From Paraburkholderia panacisoli (lineage in GTDB: Bacteria > Pseudomonadota > Gammaproteobacteria > Burkholderiales > Burkholderiaceae): 64,000 nucleotides of DNA. The stretch spans positions 186,001-250,000 of the forward strand of contig NZ_VTUZ01000012.1 of assembly GCF_008369935.1 (NCBI RefSeq), read 5' to 3'. Made by a program: the position numbers and the translations under genes. This document shows positions 7,887-15,992 of the stretch, piece by piece (within the stretch, counting starts at the first letter, position 1; each line of letters opens with the position of its first letter). The notes below the pieces were generated by a model that searched no databases, was not told the origin of the DNA, and saw only the letters and a program-made list of their open reading frames with translations.

Positions 7887-9354
7887 GAGCGATCAACTCC
7901 TCTTCGGTGAGATGGTCGAGCGTCAGCGTGGCTTGCAGGCGTCCCGCGCGCATCACGGCGACGCGGTGGCACAAGCCGATCAGCTCGATCAGTTCGGATG
8001 AAATGACGATCACCGCGCGGCCTTGCGCCGCGAGCCGATGAATCAGGAAATAGATGTCGCGTTTCGCGCCGACATCGACGCCGCGAGTCGGCTCGTCGAG
8101 CACGATCACGTTCGGATCGGGCTGCAGGAACTTGGCGAGCGCGAGCTTCTGCTGATTGCCGCCGGAGAGCATGCGCGCGCGGCTCGACAGGTCGCCGGTA
8201 CGGATGCCGAATTCGCCGACCGCCTTCGTCAACGCGGCGCGCCCCGCCTTCATGTCGAGCAGCGGATGCGCGTAGCGTTCGAGCGTCATCAGCGTGACGT
8301 TGTCCTGCAGGCTCAGGTCCACGTGCAGGCCCTTGCCCTTGCGGTCCTCGCTGAGATACGTGAGACCGTGGCGCATCGCGTCGCGCGGGCTCTTCAGATC
8401 CGCGCGCCGCCCGGCGATCTCGATGTGCCCCGCGGTGCGCTTGCGCAAGCCGAGGATCGCTTCGAACGCCTCGGTGCGGCCTGCGCCGACCAGTCCCGCG
8501 AAACCGAGCACTTCGCCCGCGCGCACGTCGAAGCTCAGGTCCTCGACCCAATCGGGCACCGCGAGCCCTTCCACCTTCAGTGCGAGCGGCGCGTCGGCGG
8601 GCACGGTGAGCTTGTCGGGAAACATGTCGGATAGCTCGCGCCCGACCATCAGGTTCGCCATCTGCTGACGCGCCAGCGTCGCCGTCTCGCCGCGCGCGAC
8701 GAAGCGGCCGTCGCGCATCACGATCACTTCGTCGGTGATGCGCTCCACTTCGTCGAGCTTGTGGGAGATGTAGACGATCGTCACGCCGTCGGCCTTGAGC
8801 TTCGCCATCAGCGTGAAGAGCCGCTCGGTCTCCGACGGCGTGAGCGTGGCGGTCGGCTCGTCCATGATCAGCAAACGCGCGCGGCGCGACAGCGCCTTCG
8901 CGATCTCCACCATCTGCTTTTCCGCGACGATCAGCTCGCGCACCCGCGTGTCCGGCGCTTTCTCCAGCCCGACCTGCGCGAGATAACGCGCGGCCTCGGC
9001 GCGCATCGCGGCGTCGTCGACAAACCAGCCGCGCCGCTTCTCGTGGCCGAGATACATGTTCTGCGCGATCGTCAGATGCTCGGCAAGGTTGAACTCCTGG
9101 TGGATCAGCACGATGCCCTGCGCTTCGGCGTCGCGCGATCCGGTGAACTGCTGCACGTGGCCGTCGACCAGCAACGCGCCCGAAGTCGCGGTTTCATAGC
9201 CGGCGAGAATTTTCATCAGCGTCGATTTGCCCGCGCCGTTCTCGCCGAGCAGACCGTAGATGCGCCCTGGCGTCAGATCGAAACTCACGCCGTGCAGCAC
9301 GCGCACCGGACCGAAGTCTTTGCGGATGTCGTCGAAACGGACGGCGAGGCTCAT
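7867..9354 (-). CDS. Sugar ABC transporter ATP-binding protein, RbsA/MglA type (two ABC domains)
   Basis: 495 aa with two fused nucleotide-binding domains, the normal build of this class. The first carries Walker A GENGAGKST and Walker B LLIMDEPTATLT; the second has the degenerate Walker A region GLVGAGRTEAFEA, signature LSGGNQQKLALAK and Walker B VIVLDEPTRGVD. It powers uptake through the permease encoded just downstream, with a 20-bp overlap, and lies 3 bp after the LacI-type regulator gene. Motif order and length are ordinary, so function as a sugar-importer ATPase is secure while the sugar remains unknown. Confidence 0.92.
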   Translation of the reverse strand: MSLAVRFDDIRKDFGPVRVLHGVSFDLTPGRIYGLLGENGAGKSTLMKILAGYETATSGALLVDGHVQQFTGSRDAEAQGIVLIHQEFNLAEHLTIAQNMYLGHEKRRGWFVDDAAMRAEAARYLAQVGLEKAPDTRVRELIVAEKQMVEIAKALSRRARLLIMDEPTATLTPSETERLFTLMAKLKADGVTIVYISHKLDEVERITDEVIVMRDGRFVARGETATLARQQMANLMVGRELSDMFPDKLTVPADAPLALKVEGLAVPDWVEDLSFDVRAGEVLGFAGLVGAGRTEAFEAILGLRKRTAGHIEIAGRRADLKSPRDAMRHGLTYLSEDRKGKGLHVDLSLQDNVTLMTLERYAHPLLDMKAGRAALTKAVGEFGIRTGDLSSRARMLSGGNQQKLALAKFLQPDPNVIVLDEPTRGVDVGAKRDIYFLIHRLAAQGRAVIVISSELIELIGLCHRVAVMRAGRLQATLTLDHLTEEELIAHATGTH

Positions 9355-9357
9355 GGA

Positions 9358-10446
9358 TCACGCGCTCCCGCGAATCACCAGCCGATGCGGCAGCAGCACG
9401 CCCGGCACGTTGGCCAACGGATTCGCGAGACGCTGCAACAGCAGACGCGCGGCGGTTTCGCCCAGCTCGCGCATCGGTTGCGCGACGGTGGTGAGCGGTG
9501 GATCGATCTGCGCGGCGAGCGAGATGTCGTCGAAACCGACCACCGCGACGTCGTCCGGCACCCGCTTGCCCACGCTGCGCAAGCCGTGGATCACGCCGAT
9601 CGCCAACGTGTCGGACACCGCGAAAATCGCGCTGGGTGCGCCAGGCTGCTGGATCAACGTGACCGCCGCCGACGCGCCCGCTTCGTAGTCGAGGCTGTTC
9701 AGGTTCATGCGCCAGCGCGCATCGGGCATGATGCCCGCTTCGGTCAGCGCGTCCAGATAGCCTTGCTGACGCTGCCGCGCGTACAGGTAGTCCACATCGG
9801 AGTTGATGAGCCCGATGCACCGGTGGCCGCGCGCGAGCAGATGACGCACCGCGTCGCCCGCGGCGCGGTAGTTGTCGATACCCACGTACGGCACGCCGAC
9901 CGCCGGGTCGAACTCGCAGCACGCGACCCACGGCAGCGCGCCGGACGCGTCGCCGAGCGCCTGCTGGATGGTGGCCGGGTCGAGGCAGATCGCGCCGTCC
10001 GCGCGGCGGCGGCGCAGCAGATCGAAGTAGCTGCGCTCGCGGCCCGGATCGGCGCCCGTGTCGCATAGCAGCATGAAGTAGCCGTGTTGACGCGCGACGC
10101 TGTCGATGCCGCGCACGATCTCCGCGTAAAACGGATTGCCGAAGTCCGGCACCATGGTGAGCAGCAGCCGGCTTTCGGCGGTGCGCAGATTGCGCGCGAG
10201 TTCGTTGACGCGGTAGCCGCTCGCGTCGATCGCGGCGAGCACCCTGTCGCGCGTGGCGGGCCGCACGTTCTCGTGACCGTTCAGCACGCGCGACACCGTG
10301 GCCACCGACACCCCCGCCTGCTGTGCGACCGCGGCGATCGACGAGCCCTCGGCGGCGCGCAGCGGCCGGCCTTCCGGTTGAGAACGCGCGTTGGACAATG
10401 CCGCCGCAGGCGCCTTGGACGACGATCTGGACAAGTGATCTCGCAT
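9358..10446 (-). CDS. LacI-family transcriptional regulator of the adjacent sugar operon
   Basis: 362 aa. The helix-turn-helix (SIAAVAQQAGVSVATVSRVLNG, about residues 36-57) is preceded by an unusually long N-terminal leader of some 35 residues; a start inside this leader (for example a TTG near residue 18) is possible. The rest is a periplasmic-binding-protein-like effector domain (ESRLLLTMVPDFGNPFYAEIV and IFAVSDTLAIGVIHGLRSVG). An exact 18-bp palindrome lies 4 bp before the chosen ATG, and no separate Shine-Dalgarno is visible, so binding would cover the initiation region. First gene of the minus-strand sugar unit, so it likely controls itself and the operon. Confidence 0.88.
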   Translation of the reverse strand: MRDHLSRSSSKAPAAALSNARSQPEGRPLRAAEGSSIAAVAQQAGVSVATVSRVLNGHENVRPATRDRVLAAIDASGYRVNELARNLRTAESRLLLTMVPDFGNPFYAEIVRGIDSVARQHGYFMLLCDTGADPGRERSYFDLLRRRRADGAICLDPATIQQALGDASGALPWVACCEFDPAVGVPYVGIDNYRAAGDAVRHLLARGHRCIGLINSDVDYLYARQRQQGYLDALTEAGIMPDARWRMNLNSLDYEAGASAAVTLIQQPGAPSAIFAVSDTLAIGVIHGLRSVGKRVPDDVAVVGFDDISLAAQIDPPLTTVAQPMRELGETAARLLLQRLANPLANVPGVLLPHRLVIRGSA

Positions 10447-10450
10447 CGAA

Positions 10451-10468
10451 AATGTAATCGATTACATT
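10451..10468. promoter_or_regulatory. Perfect 18-bp palindromic operator, probably for the adjacent LacI-type regulator
   Basis: AATGTAATCGATTACATT is its own reverse complement, has the central CG step usual for LacI/PurR operators, and stands out in GC-rich DNA. It lies 4 bp upstream of the regulator ATG at 10446. I saw no second copy elsewhere in the operon. Assignment to this regulator is inferred from position. Confidence 0.8.
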
Positions 10469-10810
10469 CTTGGGTGATCAAAGCGGAAATCGCAAGTACG
10501 GATCGCTAGGGATTAACACGGGGATCGCGGTGGGCCGCGCGCAGCCGCGGCCGCTCGCCGCCAGGCACGGCACAGTGCCCGCGACGGCACGGCTGGCCGC
10601 CGCCATTTGGTACAATCCCGCAGTTACCCTGGCGCGGCGTGCGTCCCTCATCGCTGGAGTCTCGTTCGCGAGGTTCGGGCGAGCTTCGGGAAGCTGCCGG
10701 CCGGAGGCAAAAAAGTCAGTGGCGGCGTGTTTGCCAACCGCAATCAAGCGCATCGTCAAACGCCTCGTCGAACTGCCGCCCACTCGCCAAACCAAACCGC
10801 CGAATCCACC

Positions 10811-11464
10811 ATGAACATCGAGCAAGCGCGTTTCAACATGATCGAACAGCAGATCCGCCCCTGGGAAGTGCTCGACCAGGACGTGCTGAATCTGCTCTCG
10901 ATCGTCAAGCGTGAACATTTCGTCCCCGCCACTTATCGCGAGCTGGCCTTCGTCGACTTCGAAGTGCCGCTGCCGGCCGGCCAGCACATGCTGGCGCCGC
11001 GCGTCGAAGCGCGCGTGCTGCAGGAACTGGCGGTGAAGAAACACGAAAGCGTGCTCGAAATCGGCGCGGGCTCGGGCTACATGGCGGCACTGCTCGCGCA
11101 TCGCGCGCAGCACGTGCTGACGGTGGATATCGAACCGGAACTGGCCGAGCTGGCCCGCAACAACCTGATCGCCAACGGCGTGCTGAACGCTGAAGTCGCC
11201 ACCGGCGACGCGTCGCGCGGCTGGGCTGACGCGGCGCCCTACGACGTGATCTGCGTGTCAGGCGGCCTGCCCGTGCTGCCGCAGGAAATCCTCGAACACC
11301 TGAAGATCGGCGGCCGCCTCGCGGCGTTCGTCGGCACCGCGCCGGTCATGAAGGCGCAAATCATCACCCGTATCGACGAGAAGCAGTTTCGTATCGCCGA
11401 CGTGTTCGAAACGTACGTCGAGCCGCTGATCAACGCCGTGCAGCCGCCGCGTTTCAAGTTTTAA
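10811..11464 (+). CDS. pcm: Protein-L-isoaspartate O-methyltransferase family protein
   Basis: 217 aa from the ATG at 10811. The SAM-binding motif I VLEIGAGSGYMAALLA is at about residues 78-93, and the N-terminal part (QQIRPWEVLDQDVLNLL) and ATGDASRGW segment match the PCMT family. The family repairs isoaspartyl residues in damaged proteins, although many Burkholderia members of this subgroup have an altered N-terminus, and activity is unproven. No clear ribosome binding site is seen. The rhodanese gene follows 65 bp downstream and an exact inverted repeat lies between them. Confidence 0.8.
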   Translation: MNIEQARFNMIEQQIRPWEVLDQDVLNLLSIVKREHFVPATYRELAFVDFEVPLPAGQHMLAPRVEARVLQELAVKKHESVLEIGAGSGYMAALLAHRAQHVLTVDIEPELAELARNNLIANGVLNAEVATGDASRGWADAAPYDVICVSGGLPVLPQEILEHLKIGGRLAAFVGTAPVMKAQIITRIDEKQFRIADVFETYVEPLINAVQPPRFKF

Positions 11465-11487
11465 GCTATACGTCGATACGTCGATCC

Positions 11488-11509
11488 GGACGGCCGCATG
11501 CGGCCGTCC
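11488..11509 (+). other. Perfect GC-rich inverted repeat between pcm and the rhodanese gene
   Basis: GGACGGCCGC followed by ATGCGGCCGTCC forms a 22-bp self-complementary palindrome. It has no T-run after it, so it is not a standard terminator; it could be an attenuator, an mRNA-end stabiliser or a DNA-binding site. Confidence 0.5.
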
Positions 11510-11529
11510 TCTGAACTGGATGTCCGCTG

Positions 11530-11853
11530 ATGCAAAATCTGACCGCTCCGGCGCTCGCCGAATGGCTCGCCGACACCTCGCGACCCGCGCCCGTGCTGCT
11601 CGACGTGCGCGAGCCGTGGGAATTGCAGACGGCGTCGATCGCCGGCGCCGTGTCGATCCCGATGCGTGAGATTCCCGCGCGCAGCGAAGAACTCGACGAC
11701 GACGTGCAGATCGTTTGCGTCTGCCACCACGGTGCGCGCAGCGCCCAGGTCGCGATGTTCCTCGAATCGCGCGGCCATACCAACGTGTTCAATCTGCAAG
11801 GCGGCATCGACGCATGGTCGCGTCAGGTCGATCCTTCCGTTCCCACCTACTGA
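11530..11853 (+). CDS. Single-domain rhodanese-like sulfurtransferase
   Basis: 107 aa, one rhodanese domain and nothing else. VLLDVREPWELQTASIAGAVSIPM near residues 22-45 is the CH2A-like segment, and the active loop CHHGARS near residues 69-75 keeps the catalytic Cys. C-terminal FNLQGGIDAWSRQVDPSVPTY is typical of the stand-alone GlpE/PspE-like group. Such proteins move sulfane sulfur between thiols in the cytoplasm. The remnant of an outer-membrane TolC gene begins right after the stop codon. Confidence 0.85.
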   Translation: MQNLTAPALAEWLADTSRPAPVLLDVREPWELQTASIAGAVSIPMREIPARSEELDDDVQIVCVCHHGARSAQVAMFLESRGHTNVFNLQGGIDAWSRQVDPSVPTY

Positions 11854-11884
11854 GCGGCGGCGCGTCGCAAAGCCGCGGGCGTCA

Positions 11885-12205
11885 AAGGCTGGCGCTCGAA
11901 GACCAGGCCGCCGCCGATCTCGACACCGCCCGGCACTGTCGGCACGGCAAGCGTTTCCCGGCGTGGTGAGCGGGCTCGCTCAGGTGCGCGCGCTGCAGAC
12001 CGCCGAGCGCTCCGCGCGCACGTCGCTCGAATCGAATCTGCCTGGCTATCAGGTCGGTGTGCGGATCAATATCGACCTGCTCAACCCGCAAGACCAGCTG
12101 TTTTCAGCGCGCCCCGATCTCGCGAAGGGCCGCACAGTGCTCGCTGTCCAGTGCGCTCTGGTTGCTACCACCGGCCACACCGCCACTTTGCCGCGCATGC
12201 GATAA
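11885..12205 (+). pseudogene. Decayed C-terminal fragment of a TolC-family outer membrane efflux protein gene
   Basis: From about 11948 one frame reads RQAFPGVVSGLAQVRALQTA, ESNLPGYQVGVRINIDLLNPQ and LFSARPDLAKGRT, which lines up with the second repeat of TolC proteins (SGLxQVxAxxxA, GYxVGxRxxxDVLxAxxxL, xLAxARY). In the frame before it, LALEDQAAADLDTA (about 11890-11930) continues the same alignment, so there is at least one frameshift. The remaining tail VLAVQCALVATTGHTATLP weakly matches the following helix. N-terminal two thirds, signal peptide and proper C-terminus are missing. It lies where related genomes often keep an intact tolC after the pcm-rhodanese pair (recollection, not checked). 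Confidence 0.72.
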
Positions 12206-12545
12206 CAGCAAGTGACGACCGCGTATCAGTCACACAACGACTGCGCGCATCAAAACTATCATCAGCCTCTCTCTACGCTACTTCACGCATCGGCCTCGGA
12301 AACTTCGCACGGTTTCCTAAGCATCGCGCGGGCATCATGCTCCGGCTCCGCACGATGATCGGCACGGCCTGGATCAGCCGGCTGACCGGGCCCTTGGTCG
12401 CGTGCTGACAACTGCGTCGACGGCGTGAGCGGACACGCTGTTCGCGCCGCCTCACGCCGTTTCCCATCTTCTATTCAGAATTTTCCTGCAATCCTGATAA
12501 CGGGCTGCGGGCACCATGCTCCGACCTGTTTTCTGGAGCAATGAG
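12206..12545. other. Intergenic stretch with one terminator-like stem-loop
   Basis: 340 bp without a gene. At 12420-12429 and 12451-12460 the arms ACGGCGTGAG and CTCACGCCGT can pair, followed by TTTCCC, a weak terminator candidate for the upstream unit. GGAG at 12535-12538 is the ribosome binding site of the next gene. Nothing else was recognised. Confidence 0.45.
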
Positions 12546-13010
12546 ATGAAACCTGTGAAGCTCGCGCTGGCGATCGCGGCCCTTGCGCCGCTCGCCTGTT
12601 ACGCGACCTTGGGCGCAGCGCCAGCTACGCGGACACACGCGGGGGCGGGGGCGCGGTCGCTGCTCCAGTCGGGGGGTGCGTCGAGTGATTCGGCCGCGGC
12701 TGCGTCGTACACGGTGCGCGAGGCGAAGGACGCCGACGGCGTGACGATCCGCGAATACGTACTGCCCACCAACGTGGTGTTCGCCGTCACGTGGCATGGC
12801 CCGGTGCGCCCGGACATGAGCGAGCTCCTCGGCAGCTACTTCCCGAACTTCGTGAGCCCCAGCGATGGCCGCCCGCGCGGCATCGGTCCGATGGTCCAGC
12901 ACAACGGCGACTTCCATATCGAATCGGCTGGCCCTACAGGCTATTTTTTCGGCAAGGCATATCTGCCGCGCCTCGTTCCCGCCAATGTCCGCATGGAGAA
13001 CCTGCAATGA
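12546..13010 (+). CDS. DUF2844 exported protein
   Basis: 154 aa from the ATG at 12546, with GGAG 7 bp upstream. A signal peptide of about 20 residues leads to CYATLGAAP, followed by a region matching DUF2844: YTVREAKDADGVTIREYVLPTNVVFAVTWHGPVRPDMSELLGSYFPNF. Function of the family is unknown; members are small periplasmic proteins found almost only in Burkholderiales next to DUF3443 proteins. The stop overlaps the start of the DUF3443 gene by ATGA, so the pair is translationally coupled. Confidence 0.82.
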   Translation: MKPVKLALAIAALAPLACYATLGAAPATRTHAGAGARSLLQSGGASSDSAAAASYTVREAKDADGVTIREYVLPTNVVFAVTWHGPVRPDMSELLGSYFPNFVSPSDGRPRGIGPMVQHNGDFHIESAGPTGYFFGKAYLPRLVPANVRMENLQ

Positions 13011-14530
13011 AGCGGCGCGTGGACTCATCGAACACCAACACTATGACGACTCTCAACAGGAAGCTCTGCTGCGCGCTTTTGACCGCCGGCATGGCGCTGT
13101 CCGCGTGCGGCGGTGGCGGCGGTGATGATGGCGGCGCTAACGCGACGAATAATAGCGATAGGCCGGCGAAGCCTACGGCTACTCCGAGTCCGAGTCCGAG
13201 TCCGAGTCCGAGTCCGAGTCCAAGTCCAACCCCAAGCCCAAGTCCAAGTCCCAGTCCCAGTCCCAGTCCAACCCCAAGTCCAACCCCAAGCCCAACCCCA
13301 AGCCCAACCCCAAGCCCGAGCCCAAGCCCGAGCCCGAGCCCAAGCCCGAGCCCAAGCCCGAGCCCAAGCCCGAGCCCAAGCCCGAGTCCAACCCCGAGCC
13401 CAAGTCCAAGTCCCAGTCCCACCCCGACCACCAACACAGCCCCCATCACCGTCGAACGATTCACGACCTACGTCAACATTCCATACGTGAGCGTCACGAT
13501 TTGCATCCCGGGCAGCCTGGGCGCCAATCAATGCACGACGATCGATCACATGCAGGTCGACACCGGCTCAGTCGGCGTGCGTGTGCTCGCCAGCGCTTTG
13601 GGCTCGGCCCTCGCCGGCAGTCTGCCGGCGCAAACCGGCGCGACCGACGATCCGACGGGTAACGCGCCGATCGCCGAATGTGCGCAGTTCAACTCCTGCT
13701 ATACGTGGGGGTCCATCAAACGCGCTGACGTGACGATCGGCAGCAAGGTGGCGGGCAACCTGCCGATCCAGGTGATCGCCGACGGCAAGTACCCGACGCC
13801 GTCGGCTTGCGCGTCGCGCGGGGGCGTCAACCTCAACACAGTGGCCGTGATGGCCGCAAACGGCGTGGTCGGCATCTCGACGGCGCGGCGCGATTACGCG
13901 GCGGCCGCGACCTCGGTCCTGCCGGCAGCCTATTACTACTGCGCGTCCGCGACTTCGTGCACGAGCACGCGCGTTCCGCTCGACACTCAGGTGATGAATC
14001 CGGTCGCCAATTTCACGTCCGACAACAACGGCACGATCATCCGACTGCCCGCGCTGCCGGCGGGCGGCCAGGCAAGCGCGACGGGGGAACTGGTGTTCGG
14101 CATCGGCACGCAGTCGAACAATACGCTGCCATCGAATGCGAACATTCTGGCGCTCAACCCGGACGGCTATTTCACGACCACGTACAAGGGCAGCTCGTAT
14201 CTCAGCGCAATCGATAGCGGCTCCAACGCGAATTACTTCCCGGACTATACGGTGCCGTATTTGGGCGACTGGTTCGTGCCGACCGCCACGCTCAACCTCT
14301 CAGCGATCCTCACGGGCGTGACCAGCGGTTCCGGGCCGGTCACCGTGCCGTTCTCGCTGGCCAATGGCATATCGCTGCTAGCCAGCCAGTACGCCGCTTA
14401 TGACAGCCTGGGCTCGCCGATGTACGGCACGTTCCTTTGGGGTCTCCCGTTCTTCTACGGGCGCAGCGTCTACACCGCGCTCACCAACTCGACGATCGGC
14501 ACACAGACCGGACCGTTCACCGCTTTCTGA
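13007..14530 (+). CDS. DUF3443 lipoprotein with long Pro-Ser/Thr linker
   Basis: 507 aa from the ATG at 13007, chosen for its ATGA overlap with the upstream stop and GGAGA spaced 7 bp; an in-frame ATG at 13043 would give a shorter, more standard signal. A lipobox ALSAC precedes a Gly-rich stretch, so the protein is probably lipid-anchored. Residues about 60-140 are almost only Pro-Ser/Pro-Thr dipeptides. The C-terminal domain has VTICIPGSLGANQCTTIDHMQVDTGSVGVRVLAS, the DUF3443 hallmark, whose DTGS recalls the aspartyl-protease motif, with a second SAIDSGSNANYF segment. Activity is unproven. It is coupled to DUF2844; a terminator follows at 14571. Confidence 0.83.
   Translation: MKRRVDSSNTNTMTTLNRKLCCALLTAGMALSACGGGGGDDGGANATNNSDRPAKPTATPSPSPSPSPSPSPSPTPSPSPSPSPSPSPTPSPTPSPTPSPTPSPSPSPSPSPSPSPSPSPSPSPSPSPTPSPSPSPSPTPTTNTAPITVERFTTYVNIPYVSVTICIPGSLGANQCTTIDHMQVDTGSVGVRVLASALGSALAGSLPAQTGATDDPTGNAPIAECAQFNSCYTWGSIKRADVTIGSKVAGNLPIQVIADGKYPTPSACASRGGVNLNTVAVMAANGVVGISTARRDYAAAATSVLPAAYYYCASATSCTSTRVPLDTQVMNPVANFTSDNNGTIIRLPALPAGGQASATGELVFGIGTQSNNTLPSNANILALNPDGYFTTTYKGSSYLSAIDSGSNANYFPDYTVPYLGDWFVPTATLNLSAILTGVTSGSGPVTVPFSLANGISLLASQYAAYDSLGSPMYGTFLWGLPFFYGRSVYTALTNSTIGTQTGPFTAF
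13184..13425 (+). repeat. Hexanucleotide microsatellite coding the Pro-Ser/Thr linker
   Basis: About 240 bp of imperfect tandem hexamers, chiefly CCGAGT, CCAAGT, CCGAGC and CCAACC variants, all in frame and coding alternating Pro and Ser or Thr. Local homogeneity (blocks of one variant next to blocks of another) points to repeated slippage or unequal crossover. Because units are 6 bp, changes in copy number keep frame and only alter linker length. Confidence 0.9.
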
Positions 14531-14570
14531 TCGTTCTGATAGAAACAGCTTCAGGCCGGGTCACGATGTT

Positions 14571-14604
14571 AAAAAAGGCCGCCTCGCAAAACGAGGCGGC
14601 CTTT
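14571..14604. terminator. Bidirectional intrinsic terminator between convergent DUF3443 and aminotransferase genes
   Basis: Exact 13-bp arms (AAAGGCCGCCTCG and CGAGGCGGCCTTT) around a 5-base loop, with six A before the stem, which become a U-run for minus-strand transcripts, and TTT after it for plus-strand transcripts. It lies between the 3' ends of two converging genes, so it can end both. Confidence 0.9.
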
Positions 14605-14646
14605 CGCCGTCCACACAGCCAGCCCTGCACGCGAACCACGCCCCGC

Positions 14647-15978
14647 CTACTCTGTCTCCCTCAACACTTCCGCGACCGTCCCAAAGATCTCCTCGAGCTG
14701 CGCCTCCTCGACGATCAACGGCGGCGAGAACGCCAGAATATCCCCCGTATAACGCGTGAGCACGCCCTTCTCGAAGCAGCGCACGAACACGTCATAAGCA
14801 CGGGCGCCCGGCGCACCCGCGCGCGACGCCAACTCCACGCCGCCCACCAGCCCGAGATTGCGCACGTCGATCACATGCCGTTCGTCGCGCAGCTTGTGGA
14901 TTGCGTTCTCGAACAGCGGCGCCATCCGCGCGGCCCGTTCGAACAGTTGCTCGCGCTCGTACAGGTCGATCGTCGCGCATGCGGCGGCGGCCGCAATCGG
15001 ATGCCCCGAATAGGTGTAGCCATGGAACAGCTCGATACCGGCAGGCGCGCCGTTCACGATCGTGTCGTGAACCTTCGCGCTCGCCGCGACCGCTCCCATG
15101 GGCACGGCCGCGTTGTTGGTGCCCTTGGCCATCGTCAGCAGGTCGGGCGTGACGCCGAAGTACTGCGCGGCGAACGGCGCGCCGAGGCGTCCCCAGCCGG
15201 TGATCACTTCGTCGAAGATCAGCAGGATGCCGTGCCTGTCGCAAATCTCCCGCAACCGTTGCAGGTAACCTTGCGGCGGAATCAGCACGCCGGTCGACCC
15301 GGCCACCGGCTCGACGATCACTGCGGCAATGGTCGACGCATCGTGCAGCGTGACGAGCCGTTCGAGTTCATCGGCGAGATGCGCGCCCCACGTCGGCTGT
15401 CCTTTGGAAAACGCCGCTTCCTTGAGGTTCAGCGTGTGCGGCAAGTGATCGACGGCCGGCAGCAGGCCCCCTGAAAACGCCTTGCGGTTCGGCGCGATGC
15501 CGCCCACCGAAATCCCGCCGAAGCCTACCCCGTGATAGCCGCGCTCGCGGCCGATCAAAAGCGTGCGCTGCCCTTCGCCCCGCGCGCGGTGATAAGCGAG
15601 CGCGATCTTCAGCGCGGTATCGACCGCCTCCGAGCCCGAGTTCGCAAAGAAGATGTGCTTCAGATCGCCCGGTGTATGACGGGCGATTTTGGTCGCGGCC
15701 TCGAACGCCTTCGGATGCCCCATCTGGAAGGTCGGCGCGAAATCCATTTCAGCCGCCTGCGCCTGCACCGCCGCCACGATCTCGTCGCGGCAATGGCCCG
15801 CGTTGACGCACCACAGGCCTGCGGTGCCGTCGAGAATGCGCCGGCCGTCGTGCGACGTGTAGTACATCCCCTTCGCGCTCGCCAGGAGACGCGGCGCACT
15901 CTTGAACTGACGGTTCGCGGTGAAGGGCATCCAGAAAGCGGACATATCGGGTGGACTGACGCCGGTGCGCTCGTTCAT
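14647..15978 (-). CDS. Class III aminotransferase, omega-amino acid:pyruvate type
   Basis: 443 aa, PLP-dependent fold type I. WMPFTANRQFKSAPRLL at the start, GTAGLWCVNAGHCR, FFANSGSEAVDTALKIA, the Asp of LLIFDEVITGWGRLG and the PLP lysine in LTMAKGTNNAAVPMG are visible, and the whole matches the beta-alanine/omega-amino acid:pyruvate aminotransferase subgroup. Such enzymes move an amino group from beta-alanine or similar omega-amines to pyruvate. The ATG at 15978 follows AGGAGACACGAC, directly preceded by an array of 49-bp palindromic repeats. It appears to be a single-gene unit, ending at a bidirectional terminator. Confidence 0.87.
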   Translation of the reverse strand: MNERTGVSPPDMSAFWMPFTANRQFKSAPRLLASAKGMYYTSHDGRRILDGTAGLWCVNAGHCRDEIVAAVQAQAAEMDFAPTFQMGHPKAFEAATKIARHTPGDLKHIFFANSGSEAVDTALKIALAYHRARGEGQRTLLIGRERGYHGVGFGGISVGGIAPNRKAFSGGLLPAVDHLPHTLNLKEAAFSKGQPTWGAHLADELERLVTLHDASTIAAVIVEPVAGSTGVLIPPQGYLQRLREICDRHGILLIFDEVITGWGRLGAPFAAQYFGVTPDLLTMAKGTNNAAVPMGAVAASAKVHDTIVNGAPAGIELFHGYTYSGHPIAAAAACATIDLYEREQLFERAARMAPLFENAIHKLRDERHVIDVRNLGLVGGVELASRAGAPGARAYDVFVRCFEKGVLTRYTGDILAFSPPLIVEEAQLEEIFGTVAEVLRETE

Positions 15979-15992
15979 GTCGTGTCTCCTGT

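Noticed and set aside
13025..13549. Trp/Gly-Leu repeat proteins on the minus strand of the Pro-Ser linker
   Set aside because: They are mirror images of the hexamer repeat; the plus strand gives a lipoprotein with signal peptide and known domain.
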